DNA of 64,000 bases from Curtobacterium salicis (GCF_011759505.1 NZ_JAAOYO010000005.1:124001-188000), one strand, 5' to 3'; counted from the stretch's first letter, positions 1 through 8,213 are shown. Numbers and translations are program-made. The notes: generated by a model from the letters alone, not told the origin.

Positions 1-285
1 ACCGCGTTCGGTGACCGCGCGGACGACCAGGTCGGCGTACTCGTGCGCCTCGAAGCGCCGGCCGGAGTACGGCAGGCCGCCGAAGCCGGGCAGGTCGACG
101 GCGACGGTGCGGTGGCTGCGGGACAGCGCGGCCTGCAGGCGGCGGAAGGAGCGGTGCGACATGCCGATGCCGTGCACCAGGACGACGGTGGGGGCGAACG
201 CGTCGTGCAGGCGTCCCGCGGGGGCCACCGTCCGGAGTCGGACGCGGTGACCGTCGACCCGGACCGTCTCCACCAGCGCGCGCAT
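1..285 (-). CDS. alpha/beta hydrolase, N-terminal part (cut by window edge)
   Basis: The first 95 residues of an alpha/beta-hydrolase fold protein are visible; the rest lies left of the window. The oxyanion-hole strand reads VVLVHGIGMSHRSF, followed by the strand and turn VAVDLPGFGG, as in lipase/esterase-like members. The nucleophile elbow is not reached, so the substrate cannot be predicted. The ATG is preceded by TAGTCT with six bases between, and no Shine-Dalgarno sequence is present, which suggests a leaderless transcript and fixes the start. The fold assignment is firm; the function is open. Confidence 0.8.
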   Translation of the reverse strand, partial: MRALVETVRVDGHRVRLRTVAPAGRLHDAFAPTVVLVHGIGMSHRSFRRLQAALSRSHRTVAVDLPGFGGLPYSGRRFEAHEYADLVVRAVTERG

Positions 286-405
286 CACCCGAGACTATGC
301 CGGTGCCCGGCTGCCACCTGGGAGCGGATCCGCAGCACCGGGATCCGCAGCGCAGGGACAGCCGGGTCTTCTACTCCTGCAAGGTCGGCGGGGTGCACTG
401 CTGCC

Positions 406-780
406 ATGAGCGACACGACGCCTCCGGCACGACGACCCGACGACCACCCCGACCAGCGCCACGACTCCTGGGCCGCTGCCCCGGCCGCGACGCCGACCTC
501 CACCCTCTCGCCGCCCCCGCCGTCCTGGTACGGCACGCCGGCCCCCACCCCGGGCACGACGCCCGCGGGGCGGAGCACTCCGCACCCGCCGTGGTTCTGG
601 CCGGTCATCGCAGCGGCGATCGGCCTCGGCGCCCTGCTGGTCGGCGGCGGTGTCGGTTTCGCGGTCGGGCATGCCGTCGCGAGCCACGGCACGTCCTCGT
701 TCACCGGCCCGGGTTCCGGCCAGTACGGTCCGCGTGGACAGTCGACCGGCGCACCCGTCACCCCGCAGGACGGCAGCTGA
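406..780 (+). CDS. small proline-rich single-pass membrane protein
   Basis: A 124-residue protein of unknown function. The first 60 residues are rich in Pro, Thr and Ala with a PPPPSWYGTP stretch, as in cytoplasmic tails of actinobacterial membrane proteins. One hydrophobic segment follows at about residues 65-90 (FWPVIAAAIGLGALLVGGG). The last 35 residues are Gly/Ser-rich and probably extracytoplasmic. The open frame extends upstream to position 43, but that part overlaps the divergent hydrolase and is not credible. The start is the first ATG after the hydrolase promoter; no good ribosome site is visible. It is a lone gene. Confidence 0.6.
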   Translation: MSDTTPPARRPDDHPDQRHDSWAAAPAATPTSTLSPPPPSWYGTPAPTPGTTPAGRSTPHPPWFWPVIAAAIGLGALLVGGGVGFAVGHAVASHGTSSFTGPGSGQYGPRGQSTGAPVTPQDGS

Positions 781-835
781 CCGGGGCGGGACCCCACTCT
801 GGTGCCGGACGCCGCCGCGCCGTTACGCTCACGCC

Positions 836-1393
836 ATGCGCAAGGTCACGGCGGGTCTCTTCACCTCGGTCGACGGGGTCGTCCAGGACCCGTACAACTA
901 CCAGTACGACAGCTTCGACGACGAGCTCGGAGCCGCCATGGGCGCCTGGATGGGTGCGACCGACACCGTCCTGCTGGGCCGCACCAGCTACCAGGAGTGG
1001 TCGGAGTGGTGGCCCGCCCACTCGGAGGACCCGTTCGGGCAGTGGATCAACCCGATCGAGAAGTACGTCGCGTCCACGACCCTCGGTGACGACCTGGCGT
1101 GGGAGAACAGCACGCGCATCACCGGTGACGTCCCGACCTTCGTGCGCGAGCTCCAGACCCGTGACGGCGGGGACATCGCGGTCTGTGGCAGCGTCACCCT
1201 GGTGCGCAGCCTGCTCTTCGCCGGGGTGCTCGACGAACTGCAGTTGATGGTCCACCCGGCGATCGCCGGCCACGGGCGGAAGCTGTTCGAGCCGACGGAC
1301 CCGCCCACGCGCCTCCGGCTGGTCACGAACACCGTGACCAGCAAGGGGAACGTGCTGAGCACCTACGGCCCGTTCGCCGCGTCGGCGGGCTGA
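836..1393 (+). CDS. dihydrofolate reductase family protein (RibD C-terminal-like)
   Basis: A 185-residue protein of the DHFR/RibD-C family, small NADPH-dependent reductases that are usually uncharacterised and not true folate enzymes. It opens with KVTAGLFTSVDGVV, the first strand and substrate loop. It contains DTVLLGRTSYQEW (helix equivalent to the DHFR GRxT segment), DIAVCGSVTLVRSLL (dinucleotide-binding GG/GS loop) and a C-terminal LRLVTNTVTSKGNVLSTY strand. TACGCT lies six bases before the ATG and there is no Shine-Dalgarno, so a leaderless start is likely. The gene is monocistronic between unrelated neighbours. The physiological substrate is unknown. Confidence 0.85.
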   Translation: MRKVTAGLFTSVDGVVQDPYNYQYDSFDDELGAAMGAWMGATDTVLLGRTSYQEWSEWWPAHSEDPFGQWINPIEKYVASTTLGDDLAWENSTRITGDVPTFVRELQTRDGGDIAVCGSVTLVRSLLFAGVLDELQLMVHPAIAGHGRKLFEPTDPPTRLRLVTNTVTSKGNVLSTYGPFAASAG

Positions 1394-1494
1394 ACCCGCG
1401 CCTCCCGGCCCGACCGCCGAGGGGGTGGACGGCAGGTCTGCGTGATCGGCGTACCCTTCTGGGTGGCCCAGACCGCACGAAACCGGAGCTCACC

Positions 1495-2793
1495 ATGCCG
1501 CAGGACACCCGCCCGCACGTCGTCATCGTCGGCGGTGGATTCGCCGGGATCGCCGCCATGCGTGAGCTCAAGGACGCTCCGGTCCGGGTCACGCTCGTCG
1601 ACCGCCACGTCTACAACATGTTCCAGCCGCTCATGTACCAGGTGGCGACCGGCGGTCTCAACGCCGGCGACGTGACGTACTTCCTCCGCAGCCTGCGTGC
1701 CCGACAGTCGAACGCGGACTTCCGCCACGGGCTGCTCACCGGCATCCGGCACGACGAGCGCATCGCCGAGATGTCCGACGGCGAGCACCTGCACTACGAC
1801 TACCTGATCCTGGCCAACGGCGTGAACACGAGCTACTTCGGGACGCCCGGCGCCTACGAGTACGCGTACTCGATGTACTCCCGCTCGCAGGCATTGCGGA
1901 TCCGCGACGAGCTGTTCACCCGCCTGGAGCAGGCTGCGGCGAAGCAGGGCCCGGACGAGATCCGCGTCGTCATCGTCGGTGGTGGTGCGACCGGCGTCGA
2001 GATGGCAGGCGCGCTCGCCGAGCTCCGCGACCAGGCCCTGGTGGGTGCGTACCCGGAGATCGAACGCGGGAACATCTCGATCACGCTCGTGCACCGCAGC
2101 GGTGAGCTCCTCAAGCCGTTCGCCCCGCGCCTGCGTCGGTACGCGGCGAAGATCCTGCGGAAGCGCGGCGTCGTCCTGCGCCTCAACGCCGGTGTCGAAG
2201 AGGTCATGCCCGACGGCGTCCGGCTCGCCGACGGTGAGGTCATCCCCGCCTCCCAGGTGATCTGGGCGACCGGCGTCTCGGCACACAAGGAGGTCGGCAA
2301 CTGGGGTCTGCCGCAGACCCACGGCGGCCGCATCCAGGTGAACGACGACCTCAGCGTCAAGGGCGTCGACCGGGTCTTCTCCGCCGGGGACATCGCCGCG
2401 CAGGACGCCGCGTTGGCGCAGCTCGCGCAGCCGGCCCTGCAGGGCGGCAAGCACGTCGCCCAGCAGATCAAGCGTCGTCTGGCCGGCAAGCCGACCGAGC
2501 GGTTCAAGTACTTCGACAAGGGCACGATGGCGACGATCGGCACGAACGCCGCGGTCGCACAGCTCCGTGGCGGCATCACGATGGTCGGCCCGGTCGCCTG
2601 GGCGGCGTGGGTGTTCGTCCACATCACCAGCCTGCTCGGCAACGGCAACCGGATGTCGACGCTGACCCACTTCTTCGTCCGCTACGTGTGGTTCATGCGG
2701 AAGCGCTCGATCCCGATCGTCGGCGACGTCCGTCCGGTGCGCCCGAACGGCGACCGCGAGCCGGAGCCCTGGCAGCTGCAGAAGGCGGAGTGA
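1495..2793 (+). CDS. ndh: type II NADH dehydrogenase (NDH-2-like FAD oxidoreductase)
   Basis: A 432-residue flavoprotein that would pass electrons from NADH to menaquinone without proton pumping at the inner face of the membrane. The FAD-binding GxGxxG is near the N-terminus (VVIVGGGFAGIAAM), the NADH-binding VVIVGGGATGVEMAG is near residue 165, and the second FAD motif GVDRVFSAGDIAAQ is near residue 295. MFQPLMYQVATGG matches the quinone-side segment of NDH-2 enzymes. The C-terminal third contains hydrophobic stretches (MVGPVAWAAWVFVHITSLLG) fitting membrane association. GGAG lies upstream of the ATG and TACCCT about 40 bases upstream may be the -10. A strong terminator follows. Confidence 0.9.
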   Translation: MPQDTRPHVVIVGGGFAGIAAMRELKDAPVRVTLVDRHVYNMFQPLMYQVATGGLNAGDVTYFLRSLRARQSNADFRHGLLTGIRHDERIAEMSDGEHLHYDYLILANGVNTSYFGTPGAYEYAYSMYSRSQALRIRDELFTRLEQAAAKQGPDEIRVVIVGGGATGVEMAGALAELRDQALVGAYPEIERGNISITLVHRSGELLKPFAPRLRRYAAKILRKRGVVLRLNAGVEEVMPDGVRLADGEVIPASQVIWATGVSAHKEVGNWGLPQTHGGRIQVNDDLSVKGVDRVFSAGDIAAQDAALAQLAQPALQGGKHVAQQIKRRLAGKPTERFKYFDKGTMATIGTNAAVAQLRGGITMVGPVAWAAWVFVHITSLLGNGNRMSTLTHFFVRYVWFMRKRSIPIVGDVRPVRPNGDREPEPWQLQKAE

Positions 2794-2820
2794 CCGTCAT
2801 GAGGTGACAGCCGTCACCAC

Positions 2821-2873
2821 ATGACGGACGGGAGGCTCCCCACCAGACCGGTGGGGAGCCTCCCGTCCGTCAT
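2821..2873. terminator. bidirectional terminator, 24-bp perfect stem
   Basis: Two 24-base arms pair perfectly around a five-base loop between the convergent ndh and SDR genes. The outer stem contains GGACGGGAGGC, which recurs in other terminators of the window. There is no U-tract, so it may rely on stem strength or Rho. Confidence 0.85.
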
Positions 2874-2889
2874 GTGCCTGGTGGGAGCG

Positions 2890-3792
2890 TCAGCTGCGCG
2901 GCGTCGTGTAGGCACCGTCGGCGATGTCCTCGAGCAGCGTCGGGCCGGTCGGCTGCCAGTCCAGCAGCGCACGCGTGGCGCTCGACGTCGCAGCCATCGG
3001 CATGCCGAAGAACCGCCCGATGAAGCCGAAGTGGTCGACCGCGTCGGCGGCGTCGACCGAGGTGACCGGCACTCCGAGGGCGTCCCCGATCGCCTGCGCG
3101 ATGTCGCGGGTGGGGACGGCGTCCTCGGCGGTGACGTGCATCCGGGTACCCGCGGGAGCGTTCTCGAGCCCGAGTCGGACGAGTCGCGCCGCGTCGGTGC
3201 GGTGCACCGCGGCCCAGCCGTTCGTCCCCTCGCCGATCATCGCGGCCACGCCGTGGCGTCGTGCTGCGGCGGTGACGAGGGCGATGAACCCGTGGTCGCC
3301 GCGTCCGTGCACGGTCGGGGCGAACCGTGCGATCACGGTGCGGACACCCTGGTCGACGAAGTCGAGGGCGCGGTTCTCGCTGCCGCCGCGCATCGCCTGC
3401 GGGCCGACGAAGGGGTTCGGGTCGTCCTCGTTGGCCGGGCGGTCGACGGTGAGGCCGGCGACGCCGGAGGCGACGACGAACGGCCGGTCGCTGCCGACGA
3501 GGGCACCGCCGAGGGTCTCGACTGCGGCACGCTCGGCGGCGTTGGTCTCCTCCGGGTGCGCCCAGTCGTGTTTGTTGGCGAGGTGGACGACCCCGTCGGC
3601 GGCCTCTGCTCCGCGGCGGAGGGCGTCCAGGTCGTCGAGGTCGCCGCGGAGGACCTCGGCGCCCTTCGCCTGGACGGACGCGGCGGCGGCATCGGACCGG
3701 ACGAGCCCGGTGACGCGGTGGCCGGCGGCGAGGAGCTCGTCGACGGTGGCGGAGCCGATCCAGCCGGATGCTCCGGTGACGAACACGTGCAT
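2890..3792 (-). CDS. SDR-type NAD(P)-dependent oxidoreductase/epimerase
   Basis: A 300-residue extended short-chain dehydrogenase/reductase. The N-terminal MHVFVTGASGWIGSATVDEL carries the TGxxGxxG dinucleotide motif, and VVHLANKHDW follows after the second acidic strand (GDLDDLDAL). The usual YxxxK pair is not obvious, so catalysis may differ from classical members or be absent. The ATG chosen follows AGAAGGG at good spacing; an in-frame ATG 36 bases upstream would place codons over an operator and is less likely. It is transcribed divergently from a TetR gene across two related inverted repeats, so the TetR protein very probably represses it. The ligand and substrate are unknown. Confidence 0.85.
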   Translation of the reverse strand: MHVFVTGASGWIGSATVDELLAAGHRVTGLVRSDAAAASVQAKGAEVLRGDLDDLDALRRGAEAADGVVHLANKHDWAHPEETNAAERAAVETLGGALVGSDRPFVVASGVAGLTVDRPANEDDPNPFVGPQAMRGGSENRALDFVDQGVRTVIARFAPTVHGRGDHGFIALVTAAARRHGVAAMIGEGTNGWAAVHRTDAARLVRLGLENAPAGTRMHVTAEDAVPTRDIAQAIGDALGVPVTSVDAADAVDHFGFIGRFFGMPMAATSSATRALLDWQPTGPTLLEDIADGAYTTPRS

Positions 3793-3809
3793 GGTGGTGC
3801 CCTTCTCGA

Positions 3810-3830
3810 TGATGTCAGTTGCTGACATCA
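3810..3830. promoter_or_regulatory. TetR-type operator 1 (SDR promoter side)
   Basis: The site reads TGATGTCA, five bases, TGACATCA: a perfect dyad just upstream of the SDR ribosome site. A second, related dyad lies 34 bases away (centre to centre). It sits between a TetR gene and the SDR gene and is the likely binding site of that regulator. Confidence 0.7.
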
Positions 3831-3844
3831 GGAACCGTACACCC

Positions 3845-3863
3845 GATGTCAGCCGCTGTCATC
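3845..3863. promoter_or_regulatory. TetR-type operator 2 overlapping the tetR -35 region
   Basis: The site reads GATGTCAGC, a short centre, then TGTCATC. It is an imperfect copy of operator 1. Its right end overlaps the -35 region of the TetR gene, whose -10 is TAGACT at 3879-3884, which fits autorepression. Confidence 0.6.
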
Positions 3864-3890
3864 GTCGCTGGTCCTGAGTAGACTCCGGGC

Positions 3891-4466
3891 ATGGCGAGAT
3901 GGCAACCGGGCACGCGGGAACGACTGCAGGCGACCGCGCTGCAGCTGTTCCTCGACCGTGGCTTCGAGACCACCACGGTCGCCGACATCGCCCGCGCCGC
4001 CGAGGTCACCGAGCGCACCTTCTTCCGGCACTTCGCGGACAAGCGTGAGGTCCTGTTCGCCGGGCAGGACGACTTCCTGCAGCTCTTCGTCGGCCCGATC
4101 CAGGACGCCCCGGCCGACACGCCCCCGGTCGACCTCGTCGCCCGGGCCCTCGCCGGCGTCGGGTCGTACTTCACCGAGGACCGCCGTGAGTGGTCCCGCA
4201 ACCGGCAGCGGGTCATCGACGCCGAACCCGCACTCGGTGAACGGGAACTCGCGAAGCTGTCCGGCCTCGGCACCCGGCTCGCCGAGCTCCTCCGCGACCG
4301 CGGTGTCCCGGAACCGGCCGCGACCCTGGTGGCGCAGTCCGGCGTGACCGTGTTCCACCTGGCGTTCGCGCAGTGGATCTCCCCCGACGAGACGCGGACC
4401 CTGCCCGTGCTCGCGACCGAACGGCTCGATGCCCTGGCGAGCACGATGGCCCGGCAGCCCGCCTGA
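3891..4466 (+). CDS. TetR/AcrR family transcriptional regulator
   Basis: A 191-residue regulator. The N-terminal helix-turn-helix covers about residues 8-55 (TRERLQATALQLFLDRGFE, TTTVADIARAAEVTERTFFRHFADK). The C-terminal ligand domain is not of a recognisable subtype. TAGACT sits six bases before the ATG with no ribosome site, so the gene is probably leaderless. The divergent SDR gene and the two GATGTCA-type dyads between them suggest that it represses both itself and the SDR gene, released by an unknown small molecule. Confidence 0.9.
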   Translation: MARWQPGTRERLQATALQLFLDRGFETTTVADIARAAEVTERTFFRHFADKREVLFAGQDDFLQLFVGPIQDAPADTPPVDLVARALAGVGSYFTEDRREWSRNRQRVIDAEPALGERELAKLSGLGTRLAELLRDRGVPEPAATLVAQSGVTVFHLAFAQWISPDETRTLPVLATERLDALASTMARQPA

Positions 4467-4556
4467 CCGCAGCCGACCGGGGCTCGTCGCTGCGAGGCCC
4501 GGTGGTGACCGGACAGCACTGAGCCGGTTCATGGACTCCCGGAGCACACTGGCGGG

Positions 4557-5777
4557 ATGACCCGGACCGCAGCCCCGGCGCCAGCCCAGACCACCGCCCC
4601 GGCGGCGGAGACCACCGCCCCGGCGGCGGGGACCACCGCCCCCACCCGGTCGGCCGCACCTGCCCCGCTCGCCCACCGCTCCCTGGCCCTGGACGGCCTG
4701 CGCACGATCGCGATCGTCATCGTGATCCTGTACCACCTGCACGTGCCACAGTTCGAGGGTGGGTGGATCGGCGTGACCGTCTTCTTCGTGCTCTCCGGGT
4801 ACCTCATCACCACGCTGCTCCTCCGCGAACGTCGGAAGACCGGGACGGTGCGGCTCGGCTCGTTCTGGTGGAAGCGCCTGCTGCGGCTCTACCCGGCGCT
4901 CCTGGCACTCGTCGTCGCCGGGCTGCTGCTCTGGAACTGGGTCGGCGACTACAAAGGGGCGTCGTTCTCGGCGGGTGAGGCCGCGTTCATCGCCCTGACC
5001 TACACCGGCAACCTCTTCCGGTCGTTCTGGGACACCACACAGGGCGTCTTCGCACACACGTGGAGCCTGTCGATGGAGGAGCAGTTCTACCTGGTCTGGC
5101 CGCCGGTGCTCGTGCTCCTGCTCGCGACGGGACGGCGTCGACGGACCCTGGTCATCGGCCTGTCCGCGGTGGTCGTCGTCGCTTCGGCCGCTGCCTGGAT
5201 GAGCTACCGCACCCCCTCCGGCGGGTCCACCCCGGACGTGTACTTCTCCCCGGTGCTCGGTGTCGTCCCGCTCGCCACCGGGTGCCTGCTCGCCCTGCTG
5301 CTCGACGACGATCGCGTGCGGGCGTTCGCCTCCGGGCTCGCCGGCCACCTCAGCACCTGGGTCGGGGCGGCGGCCGTCATCGGCGTGCAGTTCTGGATCG
5401 ACGACGACTGGACCGAGCACGCCTGGACCTTCGGTCTGCTCATGCCGGTCACCGGCGTCTTCGCCGCCGTGCTCATCGGCGGACTCGTCTCGGTCCGCAC
5501 CCCGGTGTCCGCGGCCCTGTCCTGGTCCCCGGTGGCGTGGTTCGGGCGACGGGTCTCGTACTCCGCGTACCTCTGGCACCCGCTCGTCATCGCGCTGCTC
5601 GGCACGTTCGCCATCGGCTGGCTCGGCGACGTGTGGCTCTTCGCCGTCGCCGTGCTGGTGGCGATCGGTGCGGCCTACGCGGTCGAGGTCCCGGTGGAGA
5701 AGCTCCGGGCCCGCGCCCGGGAAGCCCGCCGCCTGGTCGCCGAGGACCGCGCCGCGCGGAGCGCCGCCACGAGCTAG
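4557..5777 (+). CDS. acyltransferase 3 family membrane protein (OafA/YrhL type)
   Basis: A 406-residue integral membrane acyltransferase of the family that O-acetylates cell-envelope polysaccharides or peptidoglycan. The catalytic region is visible as LDGLRTIAIVIVILYHL (His of the R/H pair), then FFVLSGYLITTLLL, and FSMSMEEQFYLVWPP-like WSLSMEEQFYLVWP near residue 170. About ten hydrophobic segments are present. There is no C-terminal SGNH domain, so this is the short form. The first 40 residues are a low-complexity tail with two copies of a 21-bp repeat (TTAPAA). A weak -10 (CACACT) lies six bases before the ATG. Its stop codon overlaps that of the convergent DUF1801 gene. Confidence 0.9.
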   Translation: MTRTAAPAPAQTTAPAAETTAPAAGTTAPTRSAAPAPLAHRSLALDGLRTIAIVIVILYHLHVPQFEGGWIGVTVFFVLSGYLITTLLLRERRKTGTVRLGSFWWKRLLRLYPALLALVVAGLLLWNWVGDYKGASFSAGEAAFIALTYTGNLFRSFWDTTQGVFAHTWSLSMEEQFYLVWPPVLVLLLATGRRRRTLVIGLSAVVVVASAAAWMSYRTPSGGSTPDVYFSPVLGVVPLATGCLLALLLDDDRVRAFASGLAGHLSTWVGAAAVIGVQFWIDDDWTEHAWTFGLLMPVTGVFAAVLIGGLVSVRTPVSAALSWSPVAWFGRRVSYSAYLWHPLVIALLGTFAIGWLGDVWLFAVAVLVAIGAAYAVEVPVEKLRARAREARRLVAEDRAARSAATS

Positions 5778-6205
5778 CGCCGGCGGCTGGCCTGGCGCCG
5801 GGTGTGGTTGTGCTCGATCGCCCGCCGGACGAGTGCCTGCAGCGCCGGGACGTCGACGGCGTCACCTGCGAAGTACTTGATCGCCCGGCGCTGGTTGCCG
5901 CCGAGTTCGTCGTTGAACAGGCCGTCCGGGTCCTCGAGGGCGGCGCCGTACATGAAGCCGAGCTTCACGGCCTCCTTGAAGACGTTGCCGACGACGAGGA
6001 TGCCGTCGAGCTCCCACACGGGGGCGCCGCGCCACTTCCAGGTCTCCTCGATCGCCGGGTCCACGGCGAGGACCGCGGCACGGGCGTCGGCGAGGACCGC
6101 TCCGCGCCAGTCCGGGTGCGCCGCGATCATGGCGTCGATGTGCTGCGCGGGCGTCGTCTCCGCCGTCGGCGTCTCGTCGGGCTGCGTGTCGTCCGTCTCG
6201 GTCAT
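5774..6205 (-). CDS. DUF1801 domain protein
   Basis: A 143-residue protein of the DUF1801/YdhG-like family, small soluble proteins of unknown role. Family features are IDAMIAAHPDWRGAVLADARAAVL, EETWKWRGAPVWELDGILV and KEAVKLGFMYGAAL, ending in GGNQRRAIKYFAGD and a basic tail (RRQASRRR). TAGCGT lies six bases before the ATG, pointing to a leaderless start and favouring this ATG over a GTG six bases upstream. The gene converges on the acyltransferase gene and the two share the tetranucleotide CTAG for both stop codons. Confidence 0.85.
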   Translation of the reverse strand: MTETDDTQPDETPTAETTPAQHIDAMIAAHPDWRGAVLADARAAVLAVDPAIEETWKWRGAPVWELDGILVVGNVFKEAVKLGFMYGAALEDPDGLFNDELGGNQRRAIKYFAGDAVDVPALQALVRRAIEHNHTRRQASRRR

Positions 6206-6266
6206 GCGCACACGCTAGTGGTCTCGTCCGCGTCCCGGGGACCGTCGTGCGTTCCGGTGGAACGAC

Positions 6267-6308
6267 GGACGGGAGGCCCGGTGCCAGCTGGCACCGGGCC
6301 TCCCGTCC
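6267..6308. terminator. terminator with 19-bp perfect stem
   Basis: Two perfect 19-base arms, GGACGGGAGGCC at the base, flank the loop AGCT. It lies between the promoter of the DUF1801 gene and the 3' end of the DUF2382 gene, and terminates the latter. The stem base matches the terminators at 2821, 41851 and 54936. Confidence 0.8.
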
Positions 6309-6336
6309 GGTCGTGGTCCGGACCGGACCGACTCGC

Positions 6337-7353
6337 TCAGCGGCGGGTGTCGCCGTCCTGGTCGACCTCGATCTCCTCGTGCGCGACGTCTTCGGAGACC
6401 TGCTGCTGCTCGGTGACCGTCTCGGTGCCGAGGCGCACGCGCTCGACCGGCACGGTCTCCTTGTCGACGACGACGCGCTCCTCGCTGAGCGTGACCTCGT
6501 GCTCCTCCTCGGACAGGTCGGGGCCACCGGTCGCAGCGCCGACGTTGCCGTCGGTGATCGGCTCGGTCTCGACGCGGACCTCCTCGTGCTGGACCGGCAC
6601 CGTGACGTTCTGCTGCTCGGTGACGATGTGCTTGCGGAGGCGGGCACGGCCGGTCTGGACGCGCTCGGTACCGACGTCGAGCCGCTGCTCGGAGCGGGTC
6701 ATCGCGTCGTCGGTGTCCGGGCCGGACGTGTCGTGGCCGGCGCTCGCGGTCGTGTCGGTCACGCCACGGTCGGCGTCCGTCGTGTCCCGGCCGGTGACCG
6801 TGTCGCTGTCGGCGACGCCGGCGGCGTCCGCCGTGGTGTCGTACCCGGCGGCACCGGCGACGCGGTCGTCGGTGGCGGGGAGGTCACGCCCGGACGTGTC
6901 CCCGGTGCGGTGCGACCCGGCGGCGGCCGGGTCGGTCGGGGTCAGGTCGGGGTCGACGCCGATCGTGCCGTCGTCCACACCCGTGTCGGTGGTCGTGCTG
7001 CTGTCGGCGCCGGTGCCGGTGCCGGTCGTTCCGGCGCTGCCGCTGCCGAGACCGTAGTGGTCGAAGATCGTGTCCTGCTCGTCGTCGCTCAGGTCGCCGT
7101 CGGCGTCGATGCGCGGGGCGTCCTTGATGCGGTCCTTGTCGTACGCCACGCGGAGCTCGTCGCCGGTGAGGTCGGCGCCCTCGAGCGGGACGAAGGACTC
7201 GGAGGTGCCGAAGAGCCCCGTCGAGACGCTGGCGAACAGGGGGTGCCCGTCCTCGTTGTCGACGTAGACCTGCTTGACGGTGCCGACCTTCTGGCCGTCC
7301 GGGTCGATGACCTTGGCGCCGAAGACGCTGTTGACGGTGTTCGTGTCGATCAT
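6337..7353 (-). CDS. PRC-barrel and DUF2382 domain protein
   Basis: A 338-residue soluble, very acidic protein. Residues 1-95 form a PRC-barrel (FGAKVIDPDGQKVGTVKQVY, ASVSTGLFGTSESFVPLEGA). A Gly/Thr/Asp-rich linker of about 120 residues follows. The C-terminal 100 residues are DUF2382 (RLDVGTERVQTGRARLRKHI, VTEQQNVTVPVQHEEVRVE, LSEERVVVDKETVPVERVRL), the repeated beta-strand module of YsnF/AvaK proteins. These are abundant in actinobacteria and cyanobacteria and are often stress-induced; the molecular role is unknown. AGAGGA precedes the ATG. The neighbouring downstream-facing membrane-protein gene lies 68 bases upstream on the same strand and may be co-transcribed. Confidence 0.9.
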   Translation of the reverse strand: MIDTNTVNSVFGAKVIDPDGQKVGTVKQVYVDNEDGHPLFASVSTGLFGTSESFVPLEGADLTGDELRVAYDKDRIKDAPRIDADGDLSDDEQDTIFDHYGLGSGSAGTTGTGTGADSSTTTDTGVDDGTIGVDPDLTPTDPAAAGSHRTGDTSGRDLPATDDRVAGAAGYDTTADAAGVADSDTVTGRDTTDADRGVTDTTASAGHDTSGPDTDDAMTRSEQRLDVGTERVQTGRARLRKHIVTEQQNVTVPVQHEEVRVETEPITDGNVGAATGGPDLSEEEHEVTLSEERVVVDKETVPVERVRLGTETVTEQQQVSEDVAHEEIEVDQDGDTRR

Positions 7354-7421
7354 GGTCGTTCCTCTCGTTCGTGCTGTCGGGTAGAGGTGGGGTGGGTTCG
7401 TGGGGTGGGTCGATCCGGACG

Positions 7422-8213
7422 TCAGCGTCCGAGGCCGACCCGGTCGACCTTGCGGTGGTACCGCATGCCGGCCAGGCCACCGAGGACGGCGCCGACCAGG
7501 CTGATCACGGCGACCAGGACGACGGTGATGATGCCCGTCACGGTCAGGGTGCCCTCGTCCACCGGGATGCGGGGGAAGCTGTTGAGGTTCCCGAGCACGT
7601 TGAACTGGCTGCCGGCGACGGCGGTGACGATCGCCACGACGACGGCGATGACGACCGCCCAGATCCAGACCGCGACGCCCTGCTTGGCTCCGGAGAAGCG
7701 CGCCATCCGGCCGGCGACGTAGCCACCGGCGACGTAGGCGACGAACAGGATCACCGCGAGTGCGATGGCCCCGACGATGCCGACGACGTCGCCGTTCTTC
7801 GTGACGTCCTTCGCTGCACTGTCGACGTCGCCGCCGTTCTGCCCGAGGCCGACGCCCGCACCGACGGCGGTGAGGACCGCCGTGAGGATGACGGCGGTGC
7901 CGGTCGCGGTGAGCCAGCCGAAGAACGCCGAGCCCCACTTGAAGCCGGCGAACTCGTCCTTCTCGCGCTCCAGGACGCTCTCGCGCTGGGTCGGTCCGCG
8001 ATCGGCGCGGGCGGCGCCGCCTGCTGCGGTCGCGGTGTCGTTCCGCGCGGTGTCGTTCCGGGCGGTGTCGTTCCGGGCGGTGTCGTGGTCGTTGCCGCGG
8101 TCGGGCGAGACCGCGTGCGCCGCTTCGGTCTCCCGGCGTGCTCCGTCAGGTCCGGTGCCGTCGGTCGCTCCGGCGTGACGGACGGGCCGCGTGTCGTCGT
8201 CGGGTGTGCTCAT
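7422..8213 (-). CDS. multi-pass membrane protein with disordered N-terminus (YrzE/TIGR04086-like)
   Basis: A 263-residue protein. The first 95 residues are hydrophilic and contain TARND three times, encoded by a 15-bp tandem repeat. Five to six hydrophobic segments follow (FFGWLTATGTAVILTAVL, VVGIVGAIALAVILFVAYVAGG, GVAVWIWAVVIAVVVAIV, LTVTGIITVVLVAVISLVGAVLGG), ending in a basic tail. YVAGGYVAGRMARFSGAKQG resembles small actinobacterial membrane proteins of the YrzE/TIGR04086 kind, but the assignment is tentative. CAGGAGG precedes the ATG. Its place before the PRC/DUF2382 gene suggests a shared stress operon; the function is unknown. Confidence 0.8.
   Translation of the reverse strand: MSTPDDDTRPVRHAGATDGTGPDGARRETEAAHAVSPDRGNDHDTARNDTARNDTARNDTATAAGGAARADRGPTQRESVLEREKDEFAGFKWGSAFFGWLTATGTAVILTAVLTAVGAGVGLGQNGGDVDSAAKDVTKNGDVVGIVGAIALAVILFVAYVAGGYVAGRMARFSGAKQGVAVWIWAVVIAVVVAIVTAVAGSQFNVLGNLNSFPRIPVDEGTLTVTGIITVVLVAVISLVGAVLGGLAGMRYHRKVDRVGLGR
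8035..8085 (-). repeat. 15-bp coding tandem repeat
   Basis: Three full copies and one partial copy of a 15-bp unit (GTGTCGTTCCGGGCG on the + strand) lie inside the membrane-protein gene and encode TARND repeats. The copies differ at one base, so unequal crossing-over or slippage could change the length of this tail in frame. Confidence 0.8.

Noticed and set aside
43..405. Upstream extension of the small proline-rich membrane protein
   Set aside because: It overlaps the divergent hydrolase coding region and its leaderless promoter.
5774..5777. Convergent stop codons sharing CTAG as a regulatory overlap
   Set aside because: Four-base tail-to-tail overlap is common in compact genomes and gives no evidence of regulation.
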